From UMGS1696 sp964558485 (lineage in GTDB: Bacteria; Bacillota; Clostridia; Oscillospirales; CAG-272), in NCBI GenBank assembly GCA_964558485.1, contig CAZLED010000009.1:1-45909 (forward strand): a stretch of DNA of 45,909 bases, given 5' to 3'. Each line of letters opens with the position of its first letter. Within the stretch, counting starts at the first letter, position 1. The notes beneath the pieces are model-generated. The model did not search any database. It was not told the origin of the DNA and saw only the letters and a list, made by a program, of their open reading frames with translations. The position numbers were made by a program, and so were the translations under genes. Shown here piece by piece: positions 33,612 through 41,647 of this stretch.

Positions 33612-34478
33612 TTATTCGGTTGGCTCGATGTCGATGACCACAAGCTCCGGTCGGTTGAAGATGCGGGGCAGATCGTTTTTGCACAGTCCCCGGCTGACGA
33701 TCATGGTGGTGTCGCCTAAGGTATACAGACCGCCGGCATAGTCGGGAAAGTAGCCTTGGTTGGGTGCGAACAGACCATTGAGGAGAAAGGGGATCCGCAC
33801 CTGTCCGCCGTGGGTGTGGCCGGACAAAACCAGATCAAAAGGGGACTCTTGGTATGCCGTGACCCTCTCCGGCCTGTGAGAAAGAAGGACCCGATAGGTG
33901 GACGTTTCTGCCGCCACAGCTTCCGTTGCCATGGCCAGCTGCCCCAGCCACGAATCCGGCTCCGGTACACCGGCTGTGCCAGTTTCGTAGAACCCGGTGG
34001 GATCGTCGATACCGGCCAACAGGATGGTCGCATCTTCTTTGACAAAGGGCACCGCATCGCCTTCCAATACGGTGACATCGTAGGAACGCAGCAGCGCCTT
34101 GAGCACCCACACTTCCTCCGACCAATGCTCATGATTGCCGGTGACGTAATAGCACGGGTAGCGGTCTGCCAAGCCGTCCAGCAGGTCGATGGTGCCCTGG
34201 TGAGAGGCTTCGTCGTCAAAGATATCGCCGACCAGACAGACCAGATCGGGAGAGGCCTTGTCGATGGCAGTGAGCAGGTCTTTCTGCTTTTCCCCATAGG
34301 TACAGCTGTGCAGATCGGTCAACAGCACCAGTCGGATGGGCGTGGACACTTTTGGTGTGGTCAATGTATAAGAAACGGTATGCAGTGCTTCGGAGGTGGC
34401 ATACCAGAGAAGACCCATACAACAAAGAAACAGAAGCACCGGTACAAGACAGGAACGCTGGCGGATATGCTTGGACAT
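33612..34478 (-). CDS. Membrane-anchored metallophosphoesterase
   Basis: The 288-residue protein has a calcineurin-like phosphoesterase domain with all metal-site motifs: LTDLHS, GDIFDD, GNHEHW, LSHRPE and GHTHGGQ. The N-terminus is a hydrophobic anchor (CLVPVLLFLCCMGLLWYAT). The overall layout resembles the YkuE/YaeI group, whose members act on phospholipid-like or nucleotide substrates. The start follows AAAGGAG. It lies 18 bp after birA on the same strand and is probably co-transcribed from the promoter upstream of birA. The substrate is not known. Confidence 0.88.
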   Translation of the reverse strand: MSKHIRQRSCLVPVLLFLCCMGLLWYATSEALHTVSYTLTTPKVSTPIRLVLLTDLHSCTYGEKQKDLLTAIDKASPDLVCLVGDIFDDEASHQGTIDLLDGLADRYPCYYVTGNHEHWSEEVWVLKALLRSYDVTVLEGDAVPFVKEDATILLAGIDDPTGFYETGTAGVPEPDSWLGQLAMATEAVAAETSTYRVLLSHRPERVTAYQESPFDLVLSGHTHGGQVRIPFLLNGLFAPNQGYFPDYAGGLYTLGDTTMIVSRGLCKNDLPRIFNRPELVVIDIEPTE

Positions 34479-34496
34479 AAAAACTCCTTTGATCTC

Positions 34497-35285
34497 CTAT
34501 CGCTGGTCTGGCCGGACGCTGACTTCACCGCTGGATAGCGCCTGCACGGTGCCGTCTTCGTTTTGCACCAGCAGACGAAAATCCCGATCCACATCCAGAC
34601 AGGTGCCATGTCCGATGCCGCTGCCCCAGAGGATCTGCACAGGCTTGCCCCGGAGGATCAGCCGCTCCCGGTAGGCTTCGTAGAAGGGCTTGGAAGACAG
34701 GTGCGGATAGTAGTCGAAGAACCGATCCACAATGGATGCCGCCAGCTGGGGACGCAGATCGGTGTCGGTGTGGCCAAAGACAGCGGCAGCAATATCCGCT
34801 ATGTCCGTTGGAAAGCCATCCGTCGGTGCACACAGATTCACGCCGATCCCCAAAATGGCATACCGCAGTGCCGATCCATCCGGTGAGAATGCCGCTTCGG
34901 TCAAAATACCGCAGACCTTTCTTTCGCCTACAAACACATCGTTGACCCACTTGATCCCGGTCTGTATGTGTTGACCCACAAGGGCTTCGATGGCTTCACA
35001 GACGCATACGGCGGCGCAGGTGGTGATGGACAGGGCTTCTGTTGGCGGCAGCGTGGGACGGAGCAGCAGACTCATATATAGTCCCGTATCCGCTGGAGAA
35101 TAGAACGACCGACCCAGCCGTCCTCGCCCAGCACTTTGCGCCCCGGCTATGACCAGCGTGCCTTCCGGTGCGTCCTGCTCAGCCAGGTGCTTGCATTGGA
35201 GATTGGTGGAGTCGGTGGTATTGTACAAAACGATATTTGGCAATGGATGGCGTAGGTGTGCGGTAAGAGCGGTCGTATCAAACAT
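34497..35285 (-). CDS. birA: Biotin-[acetyl-CoA-carboxylase] ligase without DNA-binding domain
   Basis: The 262-residue enzyme attaches biotin to carrier proteins through biotinyl-AMP. Key motifs are TDSTNLQ, AGAQSAGRGRLGRSF (adenylate-binding loop), GIKWVNDVFVGERKVCGIL and LGIGVNL. A small SH3-like C-terminal domain follows. The N-terminal helix-turn-helix of group II BirA is missing, so this is a group I ligase with no direct repressor role. The start was placed at 35285 after AAAGGAT; the longer frame lies upstream of the predicted promoter. It is the first gene of a two-gene unit with the phosphoesterase. Confidence 0.94.
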   Translation of the reverse strand: MFDTTALTAHLRHPLPNIVLYNTTDSTNLQCKHLAEQDAPEGTLVIAGAQSAGRGRLGRSFYSPADTGLYMSLLLRPTLPPTEALSITTCAAVCVCEAIEALVGQHIQTGIKWVNDVFVGERKVCGILTEAAFSPDGSALRYAILGIGVNLCAPTDGFPTDIADIAAAVFGHTDTDLRPQLAASIVDRFFDYYPHLSSKPFYEAYRERLILRGKPVQILWGSGIGHGTCLDVDRDFRLLVQNEDGTVQALSSGEVSVRPDQR

Positions 35286-35351
35286 AGGGTGATCCTTTGA
35301 GAGCTTAGATTTACAGCAGCTGCGATAACAGCATTTGCGCGCTGCATCTAC

Positions 35352-35380
35352 AGTATACCACAAATGGGAAAAAAGGTCAA
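35352..35380 (-). promoter_or_regulatory. Sigma-A-type promoter of birA and the phosphoesterase
   Basis: On the minus strand TTGACC (35380-35375) and TATACT (35357-35352) are 17 bp apart with an extended TGTGG. Confidence 0.75.
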
Positions 35381-35426
35381 GTCGTTTTACCAGCGTAAAA
35401 AAACATGGAAAATCCACACAGCCCTC

Positions 35427-35455
35427 TTGCCAATCGCACAAAAATATGGTATCAT
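35427..35455 (+). promoter_or_regulatory. Sigma-A-type promoter of the beta-helix gene
   Basis: TTGCCA at 35427-35432 and TATCAT at 35450-35455 are 17 bp apart with TGG before the -10. It is divergent from the birA promoter about 50 bp away. Confidence 0.65.
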
Positions 35456-35489
35456 TACGATAACACCATTTCATTTGGAGGGATATCCT

Positions 35490-37202
35490 ATGATCAAGAT
35501 CTGTGTGACCGAGCATGGCATCGAGAGAAGCAGCGATACTTTTGTATGCCAGGCCGACAAGCTGCAAGCCCTATTCGATCAGGCACCGGACGACTGCGAA
35601 GTGTTCTTCCCGGCTGGTCGATATTATTGGACAAGACCCATCACCATTTCCGGCAAAAAGAATTTCACTGTGTGTGGCGAACCGGGTACCGTATTCGTGA
35701 CCCATTTCACGCCCTGGGGCGATCCGGCAGAAAACAACAACGGCTTCCACGGCAGAGACTGCCAGGGTCTGACCTTCCGCAGCATCACCTGGACCACCGA
35801 CAATCCCATCAATTGTGCCGGACGAGTCACCTCTGTGGACAACGAACACCACTGCTATGAGGTGGACATTGATCCCCAGTTCCCCATCACTGGCTGGGAG
35901 CACTTCTGGGGCACCGACACCTGCGACGAGGAAGGCACGCCGGACTATGTGATCGAGACCTACGACCGGATCACAACGGAGGAGCTGACCGACGAGAACG
36001 GCAACAAACGGGTCAAATACACCGGCACCAAATACGAGCACCTGGGGAACAACCACATCCGTGTGTTCATGCCGGCAGACCGGGATCTGTCCCGCCTTAC
36101 CGTGGGGCATCGTGTGCTGTACCGCTATATGATCTATGGTGCGACCGTGTACCATTTTGCCGGGTGTCATGATGTGCTGCTGCAGCATATCGAGATCCAG
36201 CGTACCTCCGGGATGGGTGCCATCATTGCCCCTCGTTCGTCCAACTTCACCTTTGATGATTTCAATATCCGTCTGGCAAAGGACGACCACGCCCTGTACG
36301 CCTCCGGTGCCGATGGGATCCACATCACAGGTCTGTCGGGGTATCTCCACATGAAGGACTGCGACTTCTTGGGTCTAGGGGACGATGCACTGAATATCCA
36401 CAGCACCGCCGGGGAAGTGGAAGACTTCGATCCTGCCACCGGTACGATGCCCTGTATTTATCGCCACCGTGCCATGGAGCCGGATAAGCTGGGGCCCCTG
36501 TGGGCACAAGGCGGAGACTGGCTGGTGGTCTACGACAGAGAGACCTTTCTGCAAAAGGGCAGAGTGCTGTTGCGTGATTACCACGACAGTACAGCATATG
36601 TGGAAAAGGTGGAAGGTCAGGTAGCCAAAGGGGACATTCTTGCCAACGAGACCTTCTTTGCTTCCGTGCATCTGGACAACTGCACCGTCACCCACACCAG
36701 AGCCAGAGGGTTCCTTTTGCAATCCTGGAATATGCTGGTGGAAAACTGCAAGATCTACGGTATGTCGTTGCCGGGCATCATCGTTTCCCCGGACATCCGG
36801 GTGTGGTATGAGGTGGGGCCGTCCAAGAATGTGGAGATCCGGAACTGCACCTTCTCCAAGTGTGGGATCAATGGCAGTGCTGCCAACATGGGTGCCATCG
36901 TGGTCAAGGCCAGCCACGACGTAGATGCGGACAACTACCCCGCCGGTGTCCATGACGGCGTACACATCCACCACAACCTGTTCCAAAACTGCGGCAACAG
37001 CGGTATCTTCGTCAATGCGGCCAAGAACGTGCGCATCCACGACAACCGGTTCGAAAACTGCTCCTGCAAGCGGTTCAGCGAAAAGGTGGACACGAACCTA
37101 TACGATATTATGCTCAGAAGATGTGAAAATAGTACCTCCGCAGACAACACCACCACCAAGGATGCACAGTGGCTGGAAAAGTGGGAAGAATGCGTAGAGT
37201 GA
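35490..37202 (+). CDS. Right-handed beta-helix protein, GH110-like
   Basis: The 570-residue cytoplasmic protein is a parallel beta-helix, with many short strands ending in Asn or His and aromatic stacks. The active-site-like part is ADGIHITGLSG then LGLGDDALNIHST. The three acids are Asp275, Asp298 and Asp299, spaced 23 and 24 residues apart. From memory this spacing matches the catalytic Asp set of GH110 alpha-1,3-galactosidases, which remove the blood group B terminal galactose. There is no signal peptide. The start follows GGAGGG. It has its own promoter and a bidirectional terminator and no partner genes. The GH110 relation is an inference; another beta-helix glycosidase remains possible. 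Confidence 0.6.
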   Translation: MIKICVTEHGIERSSDTFVCQADKLQALFDQAPDDCEVFFPAGRYYWTRPITISGKKNFTVCGEPGTVFVTHFTPWGDPAENNNGFHGRDCQGLTFRSITWTTDNPINCAGRVTSVDNEHHCYEVDIDPQFPITGWEHFWGTDTCDEEGTPDYVIETYDRITTEELTDENGNKRVKYTGTKYEHLGNNHIRVFMPADRDLSRLTVGHRVLYRYMIYGATVYHFAGCHDVLLQHIEIQRTSGMGAIIAPRSSNFTFDDFNIRLAKDDHALYASGADGIHITGLSGYLHMKDCDFLGLGDDALNIHSTAGEVEDFDPATGTMPCIYRHRAMEPDKLGPLWAQGGDWLVVYDRETFLQKGRVLLRDYHDSTAYVEKVEGQVAKGDILANETFFASVHLDNCTVTHTRARGFLLQSWNMLVENCKIYGMSLPGIIVSPDIRVWYEVGPSKNVEIRNCTFSKCGINGSAANMGAIVVKASHDVDADNYPAGVHDGVHIHHNLFQNCGNSGIFVNAAKNVRIHDNRFENCSCKRFSEKVDTNLYDIMLRRCENSTSADNTTTKDAQWLEKWEECVE

Positions 37203-37218
37203 TATAATTTAGACATAG

Positions 37219-37254
37219 AAAAAAGCCAGGCTACCAAAAAGCAGCTTGGCTTTT
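37219..37254. terminator. Bidirectional terminator between beta-helix gene and XRE regulator
   Basis: AAAAAAGCCAGGCT and AGCTTGGCTTTT pair with one mismatch around ACCAAAAAGC. It lies between convergent genes. Confidence 0.8.
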
Positions 37255-37261
37255 GTTCTGC

Positions 37262-38077
37262 TTACGAAAAGGGAATGGGATAATCCCCGTAGCCCATACA
37301 ACAGGACAGACCGTGCAGCGAATCCTGTTGCAGCTGCAGAAGTCCCACCAGCAGCGCTAAGACCGTGTGGTATTCTTCCCGGATGTCGTAGGTGTTGCCC
37401 AGCACCTTGTGCTTGGAGTGCTTTTCCACGATCAGCCCACCGTCTCGCAGGGTGTCCAGTGCCGACTGCAATGCGTCCGGGGAAAGGTGCAGTTTTTCCT
37501 TTAGCTCATCAAAGCTGCTGTCGCTCATGGACAGGATCCCCAGCACTACCGCAAAGGTGTTCGGCTGAGAGAGCAGCGAAAAAAATCGAGTCGCCAGCGG
37601 GAGCATATCCGGGGTCACCTGCTCAAAAAAGCCACGGGTCAGAATGGCACCAAAGCCCTTGCCGTCCAGCAGAGACACGCCGCCTTCCCCGGTGATATGG
37701 ATCGGTTCGGGAGATTCTTCGACCGGTGCCTTGCCACGCAGATTGCCGCAGGAGATCCCGTGGTGGGCATAGGCAAAGAGCCGCCAGGCACTGCGAAAGC
37801 TGTCTTCGCTCATCTGTGGCAGCGTGGCGACCTTGCGGAAACACATCTCATGCAGGTCGCCGTTTTGGGCGGCGTCGCCATAGAAAAGCTGATCGATGGT
37901 CACCTGTAGTGTTTCTGCCAATAGCGGCAGCAGGGAAGTATCCGGCTGGCTGGCGCCCGTTTCCCATTTGGAGATGGCCTGCGGGGACAAATGTAGCATC
38001 TCCGAAAGCTGCTCCTGGGTCAGCCCCATACGTTTGCGGTATTCGGCAATGTTTTTTGCCATGGTAGTAGTAGACAT
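37262..38077 (-). CDS. XRE-family transcriptional regulator with winged-helix-like tail
   Basis: The 271-residue protein starts with a clear Cro/C1-type helix-turn-helix (MAKNIAEYRKRMGLTQEQLS, AISKWETGASQPDTSLLPLL). The remaining 200 residues are not a standard sensor domain. The final third reads like a winged helix (FDELKEKLHLSPDALQSALD, LRDGGLIVEKHSKH), so the protein may carry two DNA-binding folds. The start at 38077 follows GGAGGA; the longer frame runs through the promoter. The target genes are not evident, and it is transcribed alone. Confidence 0.85.
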   Translation of the reverse strand: MSTTTMAKNIAEYRKRMGLTQEQLSEMLHLSPQAISKWETGASQPDTSLLPLLAETLQVTIDQLFYGDAAQNGDLHEMCFRKVATLPQMSEDSFRSAWRLFAYAHHGISCGNLRGKAPVEESPEPIHITGEGGVSLLDGKGFGAILTRGFFEQVTPDMLPLATRFFSLLSQPNTFAVVLGILSMSDSSFDELKEKLHLSPDALQSALDTLRDGGLIVEKHSKHKVLGNTYDIREEYHTVLALLVGLLQLQQDSLHGLSCCMGYGDYPIPFS

Positions 38078-38110
38078 ACTGTTCCTCCGTATCCGGTTGG
38101 TGTTGTACAC

Positions 38111-38139
38111 AGTATAGCACAACCGGCGCTTTGGGTCAA
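38111..38139 (-). promoter_or_regulatory. Sigma-A-type promoter of the XRE regulator
   Basis: On the minus strand TTGACC (38139-38134) and TATACT (38116-38111) are 17 bp apart. The -10 region lies in a GTTGTACACAGTATAG context that could be a self-operator. Confidence 0.7.
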
Positions 38140-38217
38140 TGGAGACATTTTTGATTTGGACAAATGTGGGTTGTTGTATGGTGTGGGAGATAAAACTGTG
38201 GTTGGATTTTGGTATAG

Positions 38218-38253
38218 AAAAAACCTTCCCGACCATTAGGCAAGGAAGGTTTT
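38218..38253 (-). terminator. Terminator of the ATP synthase operon
   Basis: AAAACCTTCC and GGAAGGTTTT pair around a 16-nt loop, and on the minus strand a T-run follows. It starts three bases after the last gene of the operon. Confidence 0.9.
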
Positions 38254-38255
38254 CC

Positions 38256-38906
38256 TCATTCCTCTTTCCAACTCAGCCACAGCGCAAGCCCCAGCGGCAG
38301 CCACGTGCACCAGATGCTTTTCTGCCCCAGCATATGCCAGAGCAGATACATTCCCGTGATCCCACAGTGGAACGACAACAGCGTGCAGCCGTAGAACCGC
38401 AGCCGCAGCTTGGCATTCTTTCGGCCATCCGCCGTCTTGTCGGTGCAGTAGGTGTACAGACCCGTGACGAATTGCCGGTAGTTGTTGGTGGAGAACGTGT
38501 TGGCGCTGACGAGGCCGGGAAGCCCACCAAAGCTGCACCACTGGGTCGCCATGGCAAAGGACAGGGGACATAGCCCCAACAGGGGTGGCAGCGGCGGCAA
38601 AAAACATAGTACCAGCGCTGCTATGGCATCCACCAGCATGGCGAACCGCTGCTTTTGCCGCACCGGCCGCTTGGCGATCCATAAAGTCAGCAGGATCCCC
38701 AAGGTGTACGCCGCCAGGTTCGCCAGCCGCTGCAGCAGAGTGACTGTGTCCCATTCCAGCAGGCTGCGGACGATCATGATCAGATTGTTGGTCTGGGCTG
38801 AACCAAAGGTATTGGCAAATTGCAGCAGGGCATAGATCCCAAAGCAGCCGCCCACAAACGCCATCACATAATGGAGCCGGGCCTGCCATTTCACGTCGTC
38901 ATACAT
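38256..38906 (-). CDS. YoaK/DUF1275-like membrane protein at the end of the atp operon
   Basis: The 216-residue protein has about six hydrophobic helices and resembles the YoaK (DUF1275) family. The family phrase for a QTGN motif near the first helix appears here as AQTNNLIMIV, and FSTNNYRQFVTGLYTYC matches the later conserved TT-VTG segment. A GTG at 38912 follows the atpC stop with no gap; the ATG at 38906 is used here, and neither has a good ribosome site, so it relies on coupling. It is the last gene before the operon terminator. The link to ATP synthase is unexplained. Confidence 0.65.
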   Translation of the reverse strand: MYDDVKWQARLHYVMAFVGGCFGIYALLQFANTFGSAQTNNLIMIVRSLLEWDTVTLLQRLANLAAYTLGILLTLWIAKRPVRQKQRFAMLVDAIAALVLCFLPPLPPLLGLCPLSFAMATQWCSFGGLPGLVSANTFSTNNYRQFVTGLYTYCTDKTADGRKNAKLRLRFYGCTLLSFHCGITGMYLLWHMLGQKSIWCTWLPLGLALWLSWKEE

Positions 38907-38912
38907 AGCCAC

Positions 38913-39224
38913 TCACGCATTTGCAGACACACGGTCGGCGGCAGGCGTGGTGATCCGGTCGGTCAGGATCGTCACCTTGTCTCCCGAAACCATGGCAAGT
39001 CCGTCACCGATGGCAGCCCGAAGCACCGTTTGTCCGGCCAATGCGGCAGTCACATCTCCGGCCGCCACTGCCATCAGTGCATCCGTGTGGCCGGGATGGA
39101 TACCGATGCTGCCGCCGCATTTTTGCTTTTGTCCGTCCGGAATGGTGAACCGCAGTGCATCACAGGTGCAGGTGGTCGTCTGTCCGTCCGGTACGATCAG
39201 GGTCAGGGTAATCGTTTTTTCCAT
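38913..39224 (-). CDS. atpC: ATP synthase epsilon subunit, short form
   Basis: Epsilon sits on the rotor with gamma and c, and in many bacteria its C-terminal helices inhibit the enzyme. The 103-residue product contains the N-terminal beta sandwich, including IGIHPGHTDALMAV (family: LPGHAPLLT). It then ends shortly after VTILTDRITTP. The two-helix C-terminal domain of a 135-residue epsilon is therefore missing. The start is ATG at 39224, six bases after the atpD stop. Order and spacing in the operon are normal. Confidence 0.88.
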   Translation of the reverse strand: MEKTITLTLIVPDGQTTTCTCDALRFTIPDGQKQKCGGSIGIHPGHTDALMAVAAGDVTAALAGQTVLRAAIGDGLAMVSGDKVTILTDRITTPAADRVSANA

Positions 39225-39230
39225 AGGCCA

Positions 39231-40622
39231 TCAACCTTTGGCAGCTGCCCACACGTCGTCGATGGTACCAGCCATCAGGAAGGCAGACTCCGGCAGATCG
39301 TCGCATTCCCCACCTAAGATGGCTTCAAATCCGGCGATGGTATCGTTGACACGGACGTATTTGCCCTGGATACCGGTAAAACCTTCGGCCACGTGGAAGG
39401 GCTGGCTCATGAACCGCTGTACCCGACGGGCATTGCGGACGGCCATTTTGTCTTCCTCCGACAGCTCATCCATACCCAGAATGGCGATGATGTCCTGCAG
39501 TTCGTTATACCGCTGTAGCACCCGGGTCACTTCCTTGGCACAGCGATAGTGTCTGTCTCCCACCACATCGGGCGACAGCATTCTGGAACCGGATTCCAGC
39601 GGTGATACAGCCGGATAGATCCCCAGCTCCACGATGCTACGGGACAGCACAGTGGTGGCGTCCAGGTGAGAGAAGGTGGTGGCAGGGGCCGGGTCGGTCA
39701 GGTCGTCTGCCGGTACGTAAATGGCCTGCACCGAGGTGATGGAGCCACTATGTGTGGATACGATCCGTTCCTGCAGCTTCCCCATTTCGGAGGCCAGCGT
39801 CGGCTGATATCCCACAGCAGAGGGCATCCGTCCCAGCAGGGCAGAGACCTCCGAACCGGCCTGGGTGAACCGGAAGATGTTGTCGATGAATAGCAGGATA
39901 TCCTTGTGGCTGTTTTCCCGGAAGTATTCGGCCATGGTCAGACCAGCCAGTGGCACACGGAGTCGGGCACCGGCAGTCTCGTTCATCTGCCCGAAGACCA
40001 ATGCCGTTTTGTCCAGCACCCCGGACTGCTTCATCTCGTTCCACAGGTCATTACCTTCACGGGAACGTTCCCCCACACCGGCGAATACGGAATATCCGTC
40101 GTGCTCGAAGGCGATGTTCCGGATCAGCTCCATGATCAGCACGGTCTTGCCTACACCGGCACCACCGAACAGACCGATCTTGCCACCTTTGGCGTAGGGT
40201 GTCATCAGGTCAATGACCTTGATCCCAGTCTCCAGAATTTCGCCGGCGGTCACGATGTCCGTGAAGGCCGGTGCCGGATGGTGGATGGGCCAGCGTTCTT
40301 CCGTGACGATCTCCCCGGCACGGTCGATGGGTTCGCCGGTCACATTGGTCATCCGACCCAGGGTGCCACTGCCTACCGGAACGGTAATGGGCGAACCGGT
40401 GTCGATGGCAGTCATACCACGTGAAAGACCGTCGGTGGGCGACATGGCAATGCACCGCACTTCATTCTGGCTCAGGTGCTGCAGGACCTCCAGGGTGAAG
40501 GTCGCTTTTTCGGTGGGGATCACCACCGCATGAAATATATCCGGCAGGGCCAGGTCGGCGAACATGATGTCCACCACCGGGCCATTGATCCGGGTGATAA
40601 TGCCTTTTGCATCTTTTGGCAT
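39231..40622 (-). CDS. atpD: ATP synthase beta subunit
   Basis: The 463-residue catalytic subunit has the Walker A loop GGAGVGKTVLIMEL, the catalytic region GERSREGNDLWNEM (with the essential Glu of GER) and the DNIFRFTQAGSEVSALLGR block. The nucleotide-site tyrosine region near GYQPTLASEMG is intact. Length and sequence are standard, in contrast to the alpha gene of this operon. The start follows GGAGCAAATT. A 139-bp gap with hairpins separates it from atpG. Confidence 0.98.
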   Translation of the reverse strand: MPKDAKGIITRINGPVVDIMFADLALPDIFHAVVIPTEKATFTLEVLQHLSQNEVRCIAMSPTDGLSRGMTAIDTGSPITVPVGSGTLGRMTNVTGEPIDRAGEIVTEERWPIHHPAPAFTDIVTAGEILETGIKVIDLMTPYAKGGKIGLFGGAGVGKTVLIMELIRNIAFEHDGYSVFAGVGERSREGNDLWNEMKQSGVLDKTALVFGQMNETAGARLRVPLAGLTMAEYFRENSHKDILLFIDNIFRFTQAGSEVSALLGRMPSAVGYQPTLASEMGKLQERIVSTHSGSITSVQAIYVPADDLTDPAPATTFSHLDATTVLSRSIVELGIYPAVSPLESGSRMLSPDVVGDRHYRCAKEVTRVLQRYNELQDIIAILGMDELSEEDKMAVRNARRVQRFMSQPFHVAEGFTGIQGKYVRVNDTIAGFEAILGGECDDLPESAFLMAGTIDDVWAAAKG

Positions 40623-40634
40623 AATTTGCTCCTT

Positions 40635-40761
40635 TTACAGAAAATCAGAGAACCGAAAACGCACCATAAAGGCTGCCACATGGGGGCTCTTTGGTGCGTC
40701 TGCAGTGTGTATGAAATCGGCAAGCGTGTGCCCCATACCGCTGCCTTCCGATTTTGATATC
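40635..40761 (-). other. Hairpin-rich gap between atpG and atpD with a possible 33-codon ORF
   Basis: Two inverted repeats lie in this gap: AAATCGG/CCGATTT (about 40714-40756) and ACGCACCA/TGGTGCGT (about 40659-40699). On the minus strand an ATG at 40736 follows GGAAGG and opens a 33-codon frame (MGHTLADFIHTADAPKS...) that stops at 40635 just before the atpD ribosome site. The frame may be chance. The hairpins may set the relative amounts of the gamma and beta messages. Confidence 0.4.
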
Positions 40762-41646
40762 CTATTCCTCTATGAATCCGCCGGCGGTCTCGATCACACT
40801 GGAGGTGACGTCGCTCTGGCGTTTGCGGCTGATGGCAGATTCCAGCTCTGCTGCCGATTCCTCTGCGTTGTCAAAGGCCGAACGCATGGCGATCAGGGTC
40901 GCAGCCTGATTCCCGGCACCGGCTTCCAGCATATGGCTGTAAAAATCCGCTTGCAGACAGGTACGGGCAGCTGCCTGTAGTACCGTTTCTCGATCCGGCA
41001 CATACAGCTCTGTGGAAACCGTTGCCTTTTTGCGGCAGTTGCTCGAGCAGCTGCTCTGGTTTTCCACAGGTTCTGTTTTCATCTCCGGCGAGGAAAGCGG
41101 CAAGAGACAGTGGGTCGTTGGCACCTGGGTGAGCATATTGACGAATCTTTGATACACCAACACCACCGCAGAAACAGCACCGGTCTCGTACAACGATGTG
41201 ATCTCGTCCAGCAGTGCCATGCAGTCTTCGTACCGCAGATTGTCCGGCAGCACCAGCGACTTGTAGATGGGCTGAGCCGTGCTCTCGTAATGGGCAATGG
41301 CGTGCTTGCCTGCCACGATGAACAGCTTGTCCTTTTGGTCCTTGGCCAGCACCGTATTCGTGTAGCTGTACAGCTCGATGTTGTAGCCGCCACACAGTCC
41401 CCGGTTGGCCCCCAGCAGCACATAGCACACCGGTGCATCCGGGTTCTGGCAGGGGAACATGGTCGTAAGATCGCTGCCGAATCGGTCGATCATCTGCTGA
41501 CACAGGGACTGATAGGCAGAAAAGCTCTGCAGTGCGCTGTTCAGACGGTTCAGCTTGGCAGCGGATACCGTCTTCATGGCACCGGCAAGCTGTCCTGTCA
41601 TCTGGATGCTGTGCAGGTGCTTTTTCAGTTCCAAGAGACTGGCCAT
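40762..41646 (-). CDS. atpG: ATP synthase gamma subunit with a Cys pair in a loop
   Basis: Gamma is the central shaft of F1. The 294-residue product has both conserved ends: SIQMTGQLAGAMKTVSAAKL at the start and a C-terminal SRKRQSDVTSSVIETAGGF helix. The internal GANRGLCGGYN is typical. After LLPLS at about residue 184 it has an extra segment containing CSSNC (Cys200, Cys204), then returns to VPDRETVLQA. The chloroplast gamma redox insert follows the same LLPLS point. The gene starts one base after the alpha stop (TGATATG), so the two are coupled. Confidence 0.93.
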   Translation of the reverse strand: MASLLELKKHLHSIQMTGQLAGAMKTVSAAKLNRLNSALQSFSAYQSLCQQMIDRFGSDLTTMFPCQNPDAPVCYVLLGANRGLCGGYNIELYSYTNTVLAKDQKDKLFIVAGKHAIAHYESTAQPIYKSLVLPDNLRYEDCMALLDEITSLYETGAVSAVVLVYQRFVNMLTQVPTTHCLLPLSSPEMKTEPVENQSSCSSNCRKKATVSTELYVPDRETVLQAAARTCLQADFYSHMLEAGAGNQAATLIAMRSAFDNAEESAAELESAISRKRQSDVTSSVIETAGGFIEE

Positions 41647-41647
41647 A

